64,000 nt of DNA from Thermofilum sp. Its GTDB lineage: Archaea > Thermoproteota > Thermoprotei > Thermofilales > Thermofilaceae. The translations under genes were made by a program, and so were the position numbers. The DNA is taken from assembly GCA_038741495.1 (NCBI GenBank), contig JAVYKX010000001.1, positions 180,918 through 244,917 of the forward strand, in the 5' to 3' direction. Every line of letters starts with the position of its first letter. The stretch's first letter is position 1. Shown here one piece after another: positions 25,697 through 34,071 of the stretch. The notes beneath the pieces are model-generated. The model saw nothing but the letters and a program-made list of their open reading frames with translations. It had not been told where the DNA came from and ran no database searches.

Positions 25697-26471
25697 TGAC
25701 CACGACGTCTCCGACACTCAGCCCGAAGGTGCCGGCGGCGTTTCCCTGGTTTATGGCAAGTTCTAGGAACCCGCAGCTATTGATGAGGGCTAGGGGCTCG
25801 CCCACCCCTACTTCCCCGAATGTCTCCCTGAAAGGCACCTCCACGCTTCTTCCCGGGAGCTCGAGAGAGAGGTCCCCCTCCCCCGCGAGGTACTTGCTCA
25901 CTAGCTCGCGGCGAACGTTGAGAGCGACATTCCCGAACCTGTCGACGTGGATAACCCGGCTGATCACGGTTTCCCCCTCTACCACGGGAGACCAGGCGGG
26001 TAGTCTCGCGGGGTCAGCGCACTCCCTACCAAAACTGCCTGGACTTCCCCCGCACGCCAGAGCAGCCGCAACAGGGCCGAAGATATCGCGGCCGTGGAAA
26101 GTGCGCGAGCTTTTCCTCGACTGCGGCGGGTTTTCGATCACCCATGCCCTAAAGGGTGGATCTCTCTCGGCAGCGCACACTAAAAGCCCGTTATCTGGTC
26201 CGACGAACCAGTAGTTCGCGCTCCTCACCACTAGAGGCCTCCTCTGCGTTCCCACGCCGGGGTCGACCACGGCAAGGAAAACTGTCCCCGGTGGGAAGTC
26301 GTCGAAGCAGCAAGAGAGAATGTAGCAGCCGGTTAGCAGAGACCACGGCGGAACCTCGTGAGTTATGTCGATGATCTCCGCGTCAGGGCAGATGCTTTTC
26401 ACTGTAGCTTTCACAGCTGCAACGTAGTAGTCTCTAGTGCCGAAGTCGGATAGAAAAGCGACTAGCCCCAC
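25665..26471 (-). CDS. S-adenosylmethionine hydroxide adenosyltransferase (DUF62)
   Basis: This family hydrolyses S-adenosylmethionine to adenosine and methionine; fluorinase and chlorinase are relatives. The 268-residue protein has FLSDFGTRDYYVAAVKA, the aspartate motif VVDPGVGTQRRPLV, FVGPDNGLL and TFHGRDIFGPVAA, then a C-terminal beta domain (VIHVDRFGNVALNV). The Asp-Arg-His set of the hydrolases appears complete. The start is a GTG at 26471, 24 nt after the half-size TFS gene, and the two are probably co-transcribed. The 3' end overlaps rtcA on the other strand. Confidence 0.9.
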   Translation of the reverse strand: MGLVAFLSDFGTRDYYVAAVKATVKSICPDAEIIDITHEVPPWSLLTGCYILSCCFDDFPPGTVFLAVVDPGVGTQRRPLVVRSANYWFVGPDNGLLVCAAERDPPFRAWVIENPPQSRKSSRTFHGRDIFGPVAAALACGGSPGSFGRECADPARLPAWSPVVEGETVISRVIHVDRFGNVALNVRRELVSKYLAGEGDLSLELPGRSVEVPFRETFGEVGVGEPLALINSCGFLELAINQGNAAGTFGLSVGDVVVIRLGSRSRFL

Positions 26472-26495
26472 CCCGGCCCCCCGCGAAGGGGTATG

Positions 26496-26783
26496 CTACT
26501 CGCCTTCCTCGGTTTCCTCGCTCGCCATGGTTTCGAGGAAAACCTCGTAGTACTCTTCCTTCAACTGCCTCCGCTCCTCCTCACTTGCGCCGCCCGCTGC
26601 CGCGGTGAATATGGAAACCTTCGTGCGCTTCTCCTCTGAGATTTCTTCCTTTGCGGCGTAGCCCTCCAGCTTCTTAGCCTTAACCTCGTAGCCACAAGCC
26701 TGGCAGACGAGGTGCAGTTTACCATCCCTCCTCTTGGGTAGCATAAGACCTCCACACTTCGGGCAGAATTCCACGATCCTCAC
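26496..26783 (-). CDS. TFS/RPB9-like N-terminal zinc ribbon protein, lacking the cleavage domain
   Basis: The 95-residue protein starts like archaeal TFS (RpoM): FCPKCGGLMLPKR with C7-x2-C10 and VCQACGYEV with C27-x2-C30, one zinc ribbon that docks on RNA polymerase. After residue 35 a basic linker and an acidic tail (EYYEVFLETMASEETEEGE) follow. The second zinc ribbon of full TFS, with the DE pair that stimulates transcript cleavage, is absent. It may be an RPB9-like polymerase subunit or an inhibitor-type TFS. It begins at a GTG and shares a transcript with the DUF62 gene. Confidence 0.8.
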   Translation of the reverse strand: MRIVEFCPKCGGLMLPKRRDGKLHLVCQACGYEVKAKKLEGYAAKEEISEEKRTKVSIFTAAAGGASEEERRQLKEEYYEVFLETMASEETEEGE

Positions 26784-26889
26784 ACCCCCGTAATGTGGGG
26801 TTAAAGCGCGCTTAAACTAGTATATTAGATTTTCCATCGGTCCGCACCCTTCCCCGCAGCCCCTCCTCAGCCCGGGCCGGGCCTCAGTG

Positions 26890-26899
26890 ACTTTTTAAG
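26890..26899 (+). promoter_or_regulatory. TATA box of the THUMP gene, leaderless arrangement
   Basis: CTTTTTAAGC lies about 25 nt before the GTG at 26922, so transcript and coding start nearly coincide. On the other strand, a similar element (AGTTTAAGCG, near 26812) serves the TFS-like gene. Confidence 0.5.
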
Positions 26900-26921
26900 C
26901 TGCTTATCGCCAGCGTCAACC

Positions 26922-27491
26922 GTGCTTAGGGATTTCAACCTGGTGGTTTCCACGTACCGCCAAAGAGAGAATGACTGCATAGCCGAGCTGTGGTACTTTG
27001 CAAGAGAAATAGGGGATAAAGAGCTGGACGCCAGCCGAAGTGGTCTCCCAGCGCTCATTCTCGCGAAAACGAGCCTTGACCCGGAGGTTTTCGCAGCAAA
27101 AGCTAGGGAGAGGATTCTCGAAAACCCCTGGTACTTCCGCTACGTCTTGAAGATCGTGCCAATCCAGCAAGTAGTTGAAGCCAGGATCGAAGAGATGGTT
27201 AACGCTGCGCAGCGGCTCTCAGAGCTCAGGCTCAGACCAGCGGATACGTTCAAGGTTGAGGCGCGGATTCGCCTCTCCGAGCTCACTCGAGATAAAGTGG
27301 TTGAAGCTATCGCCTCGGTAATCCACAACAAGGTGAACCTCACGAACCCGGACAAGGTGGTCCTGGTAGAGGTTATTGGGAACCTGGCCGGAGTCTCAGT
27401 AATCTCTCCAGAGCTGATAGTTTCCGTGGAGAGGTTGCGGAGAGAAGCTCGCAAGGCTTCGCGTAGACTCAACGCTGAACCTCTAGAGTGA
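26922..27491 (+). CDS. THUMP domain RNA-binding protein
   Basis: This is a 189-residue protein of the archaeal THUMP-only family (COG1818, related to Tan1). The N-terminal half has FNLVVSTYRQRENDCIAELW, a pattern typical of the NFLD-like domain before THUMP. The THUMP fold covers about 85-180: RRILENPWYFRYVLKIVPIQ, TFKVEARIRLSELTRDKVVE and VVLVEVIGNLAGVSVISPE. Yeast Tan1 acts with a tRNA acetyltransferase; the same role here is inference. It is leaderless, and its 3' end overlaps the convergent Cgi121-like gene by 23 bases. Confidence 0.85.
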   Translation: MLRDFNLVVSTYRQRENDCIAELWYFAREIGDKELDASRSGLPALILAKTSLDPEVFAAKARERILENPWYFRYVLKIVPIQQVVEARIEEMVNAAQRLSELRLRPADTFKVEARIRLSELTRDKVVEAIASVIHNKVNLTNPDKVVLVEVIGNLAGVSVISPELIVSVERLRREARKASRRLNAEPLE

Positions 27492-28020
27492 GCAGGGCTG
27501 CTCTAGCGCGAAGTGTTCTCGCGGTGGCTTCGCGCAGCTTCTCCGGGTTATCACTTTTCAGGTTAAAGTACTCGGCGTAGTGCTTGACCCAACCATCCCC
27601 TTGGACAGCGTGCAGCTTAAAGCCTCTCCGCAGGGAGAACTCCCGTATCTTGCTCTCGAGAGCCTTGGGGTCCCGGAGAGTCAGGCAGATGAGGCCTAGC
27701 TGCCTACCTGGCTTTTCAGCGAGTAGCGAAACAGCACTTCTGATGTTCCGCTCTCCGAGCAAGTACAGGAGAACTTCGATCTCCAGCCACTCGGAGATCA
27801 TTGTCCGGGCTAGGTATGCTCTAACGGCGTACATGCAGGGCGAGAGAAGCACGTCCTCGGGTGGAACCAGCTCGCAGGAGGAGAGCACTACAACCCACTC
27901 GTCTCTGTCGAGGATGCTTCTCAGCTGCTGCGCAAGCTCCCTGGGTGCTACTTCCACCGGTGAACTTAAGCATAGGGTGAAGAGCGAGCACTTCGCGCCC
28001 TTAACCTTGAACTGCCGCAC
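27469..28020 (-). CDS. KEOPS complex subunit Cgi121-like protein
   Basis: KEOPS makes t6A37 in tRNA; Cgi121 binds Bud32 and helps hold the tRNA CCA end. The 183 residues carry the Cgi121 pattern: a strand-rich N-terminal half, a helix with YAVRAYLARTMISEWLEIEV, the typical LLYLLGERNIRSAVSLLA and then GLICLTLRDPKALESKIREF. Weak overall conservation in this family lowers my certainty. No other KEOPS gene (Kae1, Bud32, Pcc1) is in the window. It begins at a GTG and is divergent from ABCE1. Confidence 0.7.
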   Translation of the reverse strand: MRQFKVKGAKCSLFTLCLSSPVEVAPRELAQQLRSILDRDEWVVVLSSCELVPPEDVLLSPCMYAVRAYLARTMISEWLEIEVLLYLLGERNIRSAVSLLAEKPGRQLGLICLTLRDPKALESKIREFSLRRGFKLHAVQGDGWVKHYAEYFNLKSDNPEKLREATARTLRARAALLTLEVQR

Positions 28021-28067
28021 GGGAGGTGGTTGGCTCTGAACCGTAAAAACGCTTCTCAGGCGCGCGT

Positions 28068-28080
28068 GGAGGTTAAAAAA
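28068..28080 (+). promoter_or_regulatory. Promoter element of ABCE1, leaderless arrangement
   Basis: GAGGTTAAAAAAG lies about 25 nt before the GTG at 28101, so the ABCE1 message is likely leaderless or nearly so. Confidence 0.4.
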
Positions 28081-28100
28081 GGGTCTTTCTTACAAGCTGT

Positions 28101-29906
28101 GTGCGCCTCGCTGTAGTTGAAAGGTCGCTGTGCAAGCCCAAGAAGTGCAACTTGGAGTGCGTCCGCTTCTGCCCTATCAACAGGACAGGCTCTAAGTGTG
28201 TTTGGCTCGACGAAGCCGATGGGAAGGCAAGGATCTCGGAGGAGCTTTGCGTCGGCTGCGGGATCTGCGTGAAGAAGTGTCCCTTTACGGCCATCACGGT
28301 AGTAAATCTCCCGGAAAAGCTCTCGCGTTATCTCGTGCACCGCTACGGACCCAACGGTTTCGAGCTATTCAAGCTGCCCGTACCGAAAGAGGGGCTCTCG
28401 CTGGGCATCCTGGGCAGCAACGGCGTCGGCAAATCTACCGCCTTGAAAATACTGTCGGGGCAGCTCAAGCCCAACCTCGGCAGAGTTGACGGTGAGGCGA
28501 GCTGGGACGAGGTCATCGACTTCTTCAAGGGCTCCGAGCTTCAACCATACATGCAGAAGCTGGCCAACGGGAAGCTTCGCGCCGTCCTGAAACCCCAGGC
28601 GATAGATCCTCTCCGCAAGTTGAAACTCAGCGTGGGGGAGGCTCTGGCTAAGGTCGACGAGCGTGGTGCAGCTCGCGAGGTCGGAGGCGCTCTAGGTCTT
28701 CTTGAGATCTGGGACAGGCCACTGAGCTATCTCAGCGGAGGAGAGCTGCAGAAAGTCGCCATAGCGGCTGCTGTTTTACGCGACGCGCAAGTGTACCTTT
28801 TCGACGAGCCCTCAAGCTACCTTGACGTGCGTGAAAGGCTGCGTGTGGCAGGCCTCATTAGGAGTCTTGTTCGACCAGGAGTCTACGTGATAGTGGTTGA
28901 GCACGATCTAGCGGTGCTGGACTATGTTTCCGACATCGTGTCGATCTTCTACGGGGAGCCGGGAGCCTACGGCGTAGTCGGCCTAGTGAAGGGGGCTAGG
29001 GCCGCGATAAACGCGTACATCGAGGGCTACATAAGAGAAGAGAACGTGCGCTTTAGAGACTACCGGATAGAGTTCCACGAGCACCCACCCCCTGTCCAGT
29101 GGCCCTCGGAGTCCGTGATCATGCGGTGGAGTTCTCTCGAAAAGACTCTGGGAGACTTTCAGCTGCGCGTCGGCGAGGGGGCACTCCACAAGGGGGAAGT
29201 TCTCGGCATAGTAGGCCCTAACGGCATAGGTAAGACGACTTTCGTGAGGATGATCGTTGGGGAGCTGGAGCCGGATTCGGGCTGGGTTGAGAGGCCGGGA
29301 ACCCTCACGCTGAGCTATAAACCCCAGTTCCTGGGAGAAGTGAAGCTCGAGGGGTCTGTGAGAGAGTACTTCAAAGAGAGTGGTGTGAACTTTGAGTCCA
29401 GCGTGCTTCAGTCAGAGCTCTTCAAACCGCTCCGCATAGCTCCTCTTCTCGACAGCCAGCTCGCTGAGCTGAGCGGGGGAGAGCTTCAGCGAGTTCTCGT
29501 CGCTGCCGCCCTCGGTAGGGAGGCTAGCATATACCTCCTCGACGAGCCTATGGCGTACCTGGATGTGGAGCAGCGTTACGCAGTCGCGAGAGTTGTGAAG
29601 AGGCTTACTGCAGAGAGAGGAGCTGCGACCTTGGTCGTAGAGCATGATGTCGTCGCCGTGGATTTTCTCTCCACAACTTTAATGGTCTTTACAGGCATTC
29701 CTGGTAAGAGGGGCGAGGGATCTTCCCCGGTGGACATGAGGAAGGGGATGAATGCTTTCCTGAGGGAGGTAGATCTAACGTTCCGGAGGGATCCCCAGAC
29801 GAAGCGTCCAAGAATCAACAAGCCCGGGTCGTGGCTGGACCGCTACCAGAAGGAGGTTCTCAAGGAGTACTATTACGCTGTGCTTGAGGAGAAGGAGGAG
29901 AGGTGA
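28101..29906 (+). CDS. rli1: Ribosome recycling ATPase ABCE1/Rli1
   Basis: ABCE1 splits ribosomes after termination. The 601-residue protein has the N-terminal iron-sulfur domain with two [4Fe-4S] motifs (CKPKKCNLECVRFCP and CVGCGICVKKCP), then two ABC domains: Walker A GILGSNGVGKST and GIVGPNGIGKTT, signatures LSGGELQKVAIAAA and LSGGELQRVLVAAA, and Walker B YLFDEPSSYLD and YLLDEPMAYLD. The hinge follows each domain. All catalytic motifs are intact. It begins with a GTG and stands alone on the plus strand. Confidence 0.97.
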   Translation: MRLAVVERSLCKPKKCNLECVRFCPINRTGSKCVWLDEADGKARISEELCVGCGICVKKCPFTAITVVNLPEKLSRYLVHRYGPNGFELFKLPVPKEGLSLGILGSNGVGKSTALKILSGQLKPNLGRVDGEASWDEVIDFFKGSELQPYMQKLANGKLRAVLKPQAIDPLRKLKLSVGEALAKVDERGAAREVGGALGLLEIWDRPLSYLSGGELQKVAIAAAVLRDAQVYLFDEPSSYLDVRERLRVAGLIRSLVRPGVYVIVVEHDLAVLDYVSDIVSIFYGEPGAYGVVGLVKGARAAINAYIEGYIREENVRFRDYRIEFHEHPPPVQWPSESVIMRWSSLEKTLGDFQLRVGEGALHKGEVLGIVGPNGIGKTTFVRMIVGELEPDSGWVERPGTLTLSYKPQFLGEVKLEGSVREYFKESGVNFESSVLQSELFKPLRIAPLLDSQLAELSGGELQRVLVAAALGREASIYLLDEPMAYLDVEQRYAVARVVKRLTAERGAATLVVEHDVVAVDFLSTTLMVFTGIPGKRGEGSSPVDMRKGMNAFLREVDLTFRRDPQTKRPRINKPGSWLDRYQKEVLKEYYYAVLEEKEER

Positions 29907-29914
29907 CGCGATAA

Positions 29915-29924
29915 AGCTTATAAG
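29915..29924 (+). promoter_or_regulatory. TATA box of alba
   Basis: AGCTTATAAG lies about 60 nt before the ATG at 29979, which predicts a leader of roughly 30 nt. Confidence 0.55.
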
Positions 29925-29978
29925 ACGAGGCTTCAAAGTAAGCCCTGCACAAGAAAAACCATCTTGAGAGTGATCGAG

Positions 29979-30257
29979 ATGGCGGCAGAGATTGGAACGG
30001 TCTACGTCGGTAACAAGCCGACTAGCAGCTACGTCTTAGCTGCAGTGACTCAGTTCACCAGCGGTAGCAAGAGGGTAGTGCTCAAGGCCAGAGGAAGAGC
30101 TATCTCCCGCGCTGTCGACGCTGCGGAGCTCATCAAAAGGTTCCTTGGCGGGAAAGTGGAGATCGGAAAAATCAGCATCGGCAGCGAGAGGGTTGGAGAG
30201 GCGGGCAAGGAGCGCCAAGTATCCACCATAGAGATCGAGTTGATAAGAACAGAGTAG
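29979..30257 (+). CDS. albA: Chromatin protein Alba
   Basis: Alba is the abundant DNA- and RNA-binding protein of Thermoproteota chromatin. The 92 residues from the ATG at 29979 contain GTVYVGNKPTSSYVLAAVTQ, the basic loop VVLKARGRAISRAVDAAEL and the C-terminal beta-hairpin GKERQVSTIEIELIRTE. The lysine that Sir2 deacetylates in Sulfolobus would align near GNKPTSSY, but this is not certain. GTGATCGAG right before the ATG resembles the ribosome-binding region of L4, and I prefer this start over the GTG at 29964. Confidence 0.94.
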   Translation: MAAEIGTVYVGNKPTSSYVLAAVTQFTSGSKRVVLKARGRAISRAVDAAELIKRFLGGKVEIGKISIGSERVGEAGKERQVSTIEIELIRTE

Positions 30258-30313
30258 TCTAGCCGCGAAGAGCCTCTGAGTTTTTCTCAGTTATTTATTT
30301 CAAAGCAGATCCT

Positions 30314-32140
30314 GTGGGAACACTTATGAGCGTACTTGTCCGACTTCTTGCTGACAGCCCCCTTCTACCCCAGAACCGGAAAGCAAGCATCTCTTTCAAA
30401 ATCAGCAACAAGGGAGGAGATCTTCTGAGCGGCACTCCGTACATTGTCGTGAGGCGGCCCCCCTCTAGCGAACCGGCCTTGTACGCGGTATTCGACGAAA
30501 TCAGCATACCTCCATCGGGAGAAGCTACGCTGAGCGTCGACCTTGACCTGATCGGCTTAGAGGGCGAAATAGAGGTCGAGGCAAGCTACGAGAGCGAGGG
30601 GAAGGTTCTCGCATCGGACTCCCGCCGCTTCTACGTTTACAGCGAGGGACCCCCGATACACGTAGCATTTGTATGGCATTTTCACCAGGCTCCCCAGTTC
30701 CGTCCTAGCGGTGTCTACAAAGACGAGTGGCCTTTCCTGCACGTTTACAACGGAAGCTTTTACGGCTACAAGGGAGGGCCTTACAGTGTCCACGTGCAGC
30801 TTCACCAGCGGGTTCCGGGCTGGAGGGACGTAGATCACTTTTCCCCTTCCTTACTCGAGCAGTGGGTCAACGCCGTCGAGAGAGGCTACCGTACAGCGGA
30901 GATCAGCGTCCCGCCTGGAGACGCGAGGGTCTTAGCGGTCAAGGAGGTTCTTGATTCTGCGAGAGCCATAGCTGCAGAGGGTGGTGCAGAGCTGCTGGGA
31001 AGCGTATACGCGCACACGATTCTAGGCTTCCTGCTCCAGGAGTCCGAGAAGCGAGGTATAGGTAGGCTGGCCAGGTTTCTCATAAGCTGGGAGCTGCAGG
31101 AGGGGTTGAGGATAGTTCAACAGGTGCTCGGGAATCGCCCGCGAGGCGTGTGGACTCCCGAGATGTTCTGGCACATGCACCTCGTAAAGATATACAGGGA
31201 GAGTGGAGTAGAGTACACCGTTCTCTGCGAGCAGCACTTCAACCAGGCGAGCGGCGACAAGGGTACGATCTATGAGCCTTACATCGTTAGAGACGAGGAA
31301 GGAAACGAGATCGTAGTTTTCTTCAGGGATTTAGCGCTAAGCGACTGGATAAGCTTTAAAGCGGACTTCAAGAGTGTTGAAGAAGCCGAGGAGGCAGCCT
31401 GGAATTTCGTAATCGAGCTAGCTAAGAGGAGAGCGGCAGCACCCGGCGGCATCGTTGTCGTGGCTCTCGACGGTGAAAACTGGATGATAATGCCGGACTA
31501 CAGGCGCTACGGGCCGTTCTTCCTAGAGAAGCTCGCTCTGCTGATTACGCGTAGCAGTATCATAAAGGTCACCACCCTGAGCGAATACCTGAGGCATCGC
31601 CCGCCCACGAAGGTTCTCAGGTATATTCCTGCCGGCTCGTGGATCAGGCTCTCGGATGCCCAGTGGGTCGGGGGAGTTAAGTCTGAGACCTGGGCGGAGG
31701 TTATGAGCCGCTTGGAGCCGGTGGAAGCTCTGCTCGAATCCCTCGGCGAAGATCAGCTGAAGATTCTCCTCCAGAACAGAGTCGAGCCCGTATACAGCGT
31801 GTTTAAGGCAGCGGCGATATCCCTGGACAGCGACTTCTACTGGTACGGCGAGCTCGAGAAAGAGAGAAGCTTCGTCATAGAATGGGCGAGAGAAGCTGAA
31901 AAGCTCGCGCTTTCACTCCTCTCGAGCGTAAGGGCGGAGGTTCGCAAGCTCAACGAGCACCTACTTGAAGTTAAGCTGGTAAACCCCACTGAGCTGCGCT
32001 TAAGCTTCTCCATCAAGGCTGGTGCGGACAGTCTAGCGGTGTTTCTGGAGCCCTCGTCCGAGAAGAGAATCTTCTTTGAAGTGCACAGTACCCCTCTAGA
32101 GCTGAGGGCCGGTGGGTTAACACTAGCTCGCCTGGCTTAG
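30314..32140 (+). CDS. Glycoside hydrolase family 57 protein
   Basis: GH57 enzymes are archaeal alpha-amylases, amylopullulanases, branching enzymes and 4-alpha-glucanotransferases. The 608-residue protein has an N-terminal beta domain (about 1-115), then the catalytic barrel beginning at VAFVWHFHQAPQFRP. The likely nucleophile is E283 (GVWTPEMFWH) and the likely acid/base D386 (ALDGENWMIM). A C-terminal beta domain ends it. The start is a GTG at 30314; the ATG at 30326 is an alternative. TTATTTATT at about 30290 is a probable TATA box. No signal peptide is visible, which suggests cytoplasmic glycogen or maltodextrin use. Exact activity is not readable. Confidence 0.88.
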   Translation: MGTLMSVLVRLLADSPLLPQNRKASISFKISNKGGDLLSGTPYIVVRRPPSSEPALYAVFDEISIPPSGEATLSVDLDLIGLEGEIEVEASYESEGKVLASDSRRFYVYSEGPPIHVAFVWHFHQAPQFRPSGVYKDEWPFLHVYNGSFYGYKGGPYSVHVQLHQRVPGWRDVDHFSPSLLEQWVNAVERGYRTAEISVPPGDARVLAVKEVLDSARAIAAEGGAELLGSVYAHTILGFLLQESEKRGIGRLARFLISWELQEGLRIVQQVLGNRPRGVWTPEMFWHMHLVKIYRESGVEYTVLCEQHFNQASGDKGTIYEPYIVRDEEGNEIVVFFRDLALSDWISFKADFKSVEEAEEAAWNFVIELAKRRAAAPGGIVVVALDGENWMIMPDYRRYGPFFLEKLALLITRSSIIKVTTLSEYLRHRPPTKVLRYIPAGSWIRLSDAQWVGGVKSETWAEVMSRLEPVEALLESLGEDQLKILLQNRVEPVYSVFKAAAISLDSDFYWYGELEKERSFVIEWAREAEKLALSLLSSVRAEVRKLNEHLLEVKLVNPTELRLSFSIKAGADSLAVFLEPSSEKRIFFEVHSTPLELRAGGLTLARLA

Positions 32141-32148
32141 CGCCGGAT

Positions 32149-32158
32149 ACTTTTTTTT
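32149..32158 (+). terminator. T tract after the GH57 gene
   Basis: A run of eight T lies nine bases after the GH57 stop, long enough to end an archaeal transcript. Confidence 0.5.
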
Positions 32159-32185
32159 GACCCGGCTTTTCACGGTTTACGCGAT

Positions 32186-33547
32186 ATGAGCGAGGAGACC
32201 GAGCACGCAAGAATGACCGCAATCACGCTGGCTATGGAGGGTATCCGCGCAGCAGATCCAGTTCGTGTCATCAAAGATTACCTGCGTTTTTCCGGTGAAG
32301 AGGTGGTGCTCCGCGACGGTACCAGGCTTCCCGTGAGAGGACGGGTAATAGTCGTGGGAGCGGGCAAGGCTACGGGGGGTATGGCTAAGGGCCTTGAGGA
32401 GGTTCTCGGCGATAGAATTAGCGGCGGCGTGATAGCAATCCCCGAGGCATTAGCCGTGGAGTATGCCAGGGAGCTCAGGAGGGTTGAGGTCGTCCCCTCC
32501 ACGCACCCGAAGACGTCAGAGAAGAGCTTCGAGGCCGCGCGCCGCGTTCTCGAAGCGGTCAAAGGGGTTCGGGAGGACGATCTAGTGATAGCCCTCTTCT
32601 CGGGTGGTGGGAGCGCTCTACTCGAGCACCCGGTTGAGGGTGTATCCATCGAAGATATAGCTGAAACCAGCATGTTGCTGATGAGGGCAGGTGCCGACAT
32701 TTTCGAGCTTAACACGGTGCGAAAGCACCTATCGAAGATTAAAGGAGGCTGGCTCGCTAGGCACGTCTACCCGGCCTCCTGCCTAGCTTTGATGATTTCT
32801 GACGTTATAGGCGATAGGATGGATACTATCGCGTCAGGCCCCACGGTTCCTGACCCTACAACGTTCCAGGATGCACTCGCTATAATAGGGAAGTACCAGC
32901 TGCTAGACAAGGTTCCTCGAGCTGTGCTCGAGTACCTGAGAGCGGGAGTTGAAGGAAGGGTTCCCGAAACGCCTAAGCCGGGCGACAAGGTGTTCGACCG
33001 CGTTGTGAACAGGGTCGTTGCTAGTAACAGGATTTCTCTCGAGGCTATGGCCGAGAAAGCCAGAGCTATGGGTTACAGCGTGATAATCCTCTCGTCTATG
33101 CTCGAGGGAGAGGCCCGGGAGGTTGGCAAGGTAGTCGCGGCTATAGCTAAGGAGATAAGAGCGCATGGCCGTCCGCTGCAGCCTCCCGCAGTCGTTCTGC
33201 TTGGAGGCGAAACCACGGTGACTGTAAAGGGGGACGGGCTGGGCGGGAGGAACCAGGAACTAGCTCTATCCGCTGCCATTGCTCTACGCGGCTGGGATCG
33301 AGTGGTCGTGCTTTCCGTGGGTAGCGATGGAAGGGACGGGCCCACCGACGCTGCCGGAGCAGTAGTTGACGGCTACACGTACGGGAGAGCGCTCGAGCTA
33401 GGGCTCAAGCCCGAAGAGTTCCTGAACCGCAACGATAGCTACAGCTTCTTCAAGAAGGTTGGAGGACACGTGTTTACAGGGTACACCGGTACTAACGTCA
33501 ACGACTTCGTAGTAGTTGTAGTGGAAAAAGAGAAAGTTTGGGACTAG
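32186..33547 (+). CDS. gck: Glycerate 2-kinase (MOFRL family)
   Basis: This enzyme makes 2-phosphoglycerate from glycerate, for example in the non-phosphorylative Entner-Doudoroff branch. The 453 residues show the N-terminal domain with VIVVGAGKATGGMAKGLEEV, VIALFSGGGSALLEHPVEG and NTVRKHLSKIKGGWLAR, and the C-terminal MOFRL domain with LLGGETTVTVKGDGLGGRNQ and VGSDGRDGPTDAAGAVVDG. All family blocks are intact. It follows the GH57 gene after a T tract. With GH57 it hints at sugar breakdown through glycerate, but the other pathway enzymes are not here. Confidence 0.92.
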   Translation: MSEETEHARMTAITLAMEGIRAADPVRVIKDYLRFSGEEVVLRDGTRLPVRGRVIVVGAGKATGGMAKGLEEVLGDRISGGVIAIPEALAVEYARELRRVEVVPSTHPKTSEKSFEAARRVLEAVKGVREDDLVIALFSGGGSALLEHPVEGVSIEDIAETSMLLMRAGADIFELNTVRKHLSKIKGGWLARHVYPASCLALMISDVIGDRMDTIASGPTVPDPTTFQDALAIIGKYQLLDKVPRAVLEYLRAGVEGRVPETPKPGDKVFDRVVNRVVASNRISLEAMAEKARAMGYSVIILSSMLEGEAREVGKVVAAIAKEIRAHGRPLQPPAVVLLGGETTVTVKGDGLGGRNQELALSAAIALRGWDRVVVLSVGSDGRDGPTDAAGAVVDGYTYGRALELGLKPEEFLNRNDSYSFFKKVGGHVFTGYTGTNVNDFVVVVVEKEKVWD

Positions 33548-33563
33548 AAGCAGCCCCAGGGCT

Positions 33564-33986
33564 CTAGAACCGCCTGGGCCGCCTTCCCTGGAATCTCGGC
33601 CTTCTATCCTCGTAAGTCCTAGCAGAAACGTTGTTCTCGGTGTTGATGCTCGGTATTTCTTCTCCAGACGGTTGGAGGGTTCCGTACCGACCTAGCCCAA
33701 GCCTCAGGGAACCTCGATACAGCGAAACATAGCCGTTCATTAGAGAGAGCGTCGAGCCTAGGAGCTCGCGGAACTTGTCTATCTCGTCATCCCAAGCTGT
33801 GAGCAGTATGACGCCAGTATCATCGCCCACTAGTACATCTGCCACCCTGTGCTCGGCACCATCTCTTCTAGAGACTATGCTTTTCTCCTCTCCGACCTCT
33901 AAAACCTTGAAGGTTACGGAGAACTTACGAGTTCCCGGGTTTATCTCCGCGATCTTCACCTTCTTCAGGTCTCCACTTCTTTCCAT
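33564..33986 (-). CDS. ssb: Single-stranded DNA-binding protein, crenarchaeal OB-fold type
   Basis: This 140-residue protein resembles Sulfolobus SSB: one OB fold (about 5-105; KVKIAEINPGTRKFSVTFKV, VADVLVGDDTGVILLTAWDD, GYVSLYRGSLRLGLGRYG) followed by a flexible, arginine-rich tail (YEDRRPRFQGRRPRRF). The aromatic residues expected to stack on DNA (F23, W64, Y86) are present. Its promoter reads toward 33987-34040 on the minus strand (CCTTATATGC). The end lies 16 nt from the convergent glycerate kinase stop. Confidence 0.87.
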   Translation of the reverse strand: MERSGDLKKVKIAEINPGTRKFSVTFKVLEVGEEKSIVSRRDGAEHRVADVLVGDDTGVILLTAWDDEIDKFRELLGSTLSLMNGYVSLYRGSLRLGLGRYGTLQPSGEEIPSINTENNVSARTYEDRRPRFQGRRPRRF

Positions 33987-34071
33987 TCACTTTCTCTCGT
34001 GCCTTCTGCAGGCGCAAGCGACTGCAGCAGTATTAGCATATAAGGCTTGTGCTTTTCCCGCAGAGGGCAGC

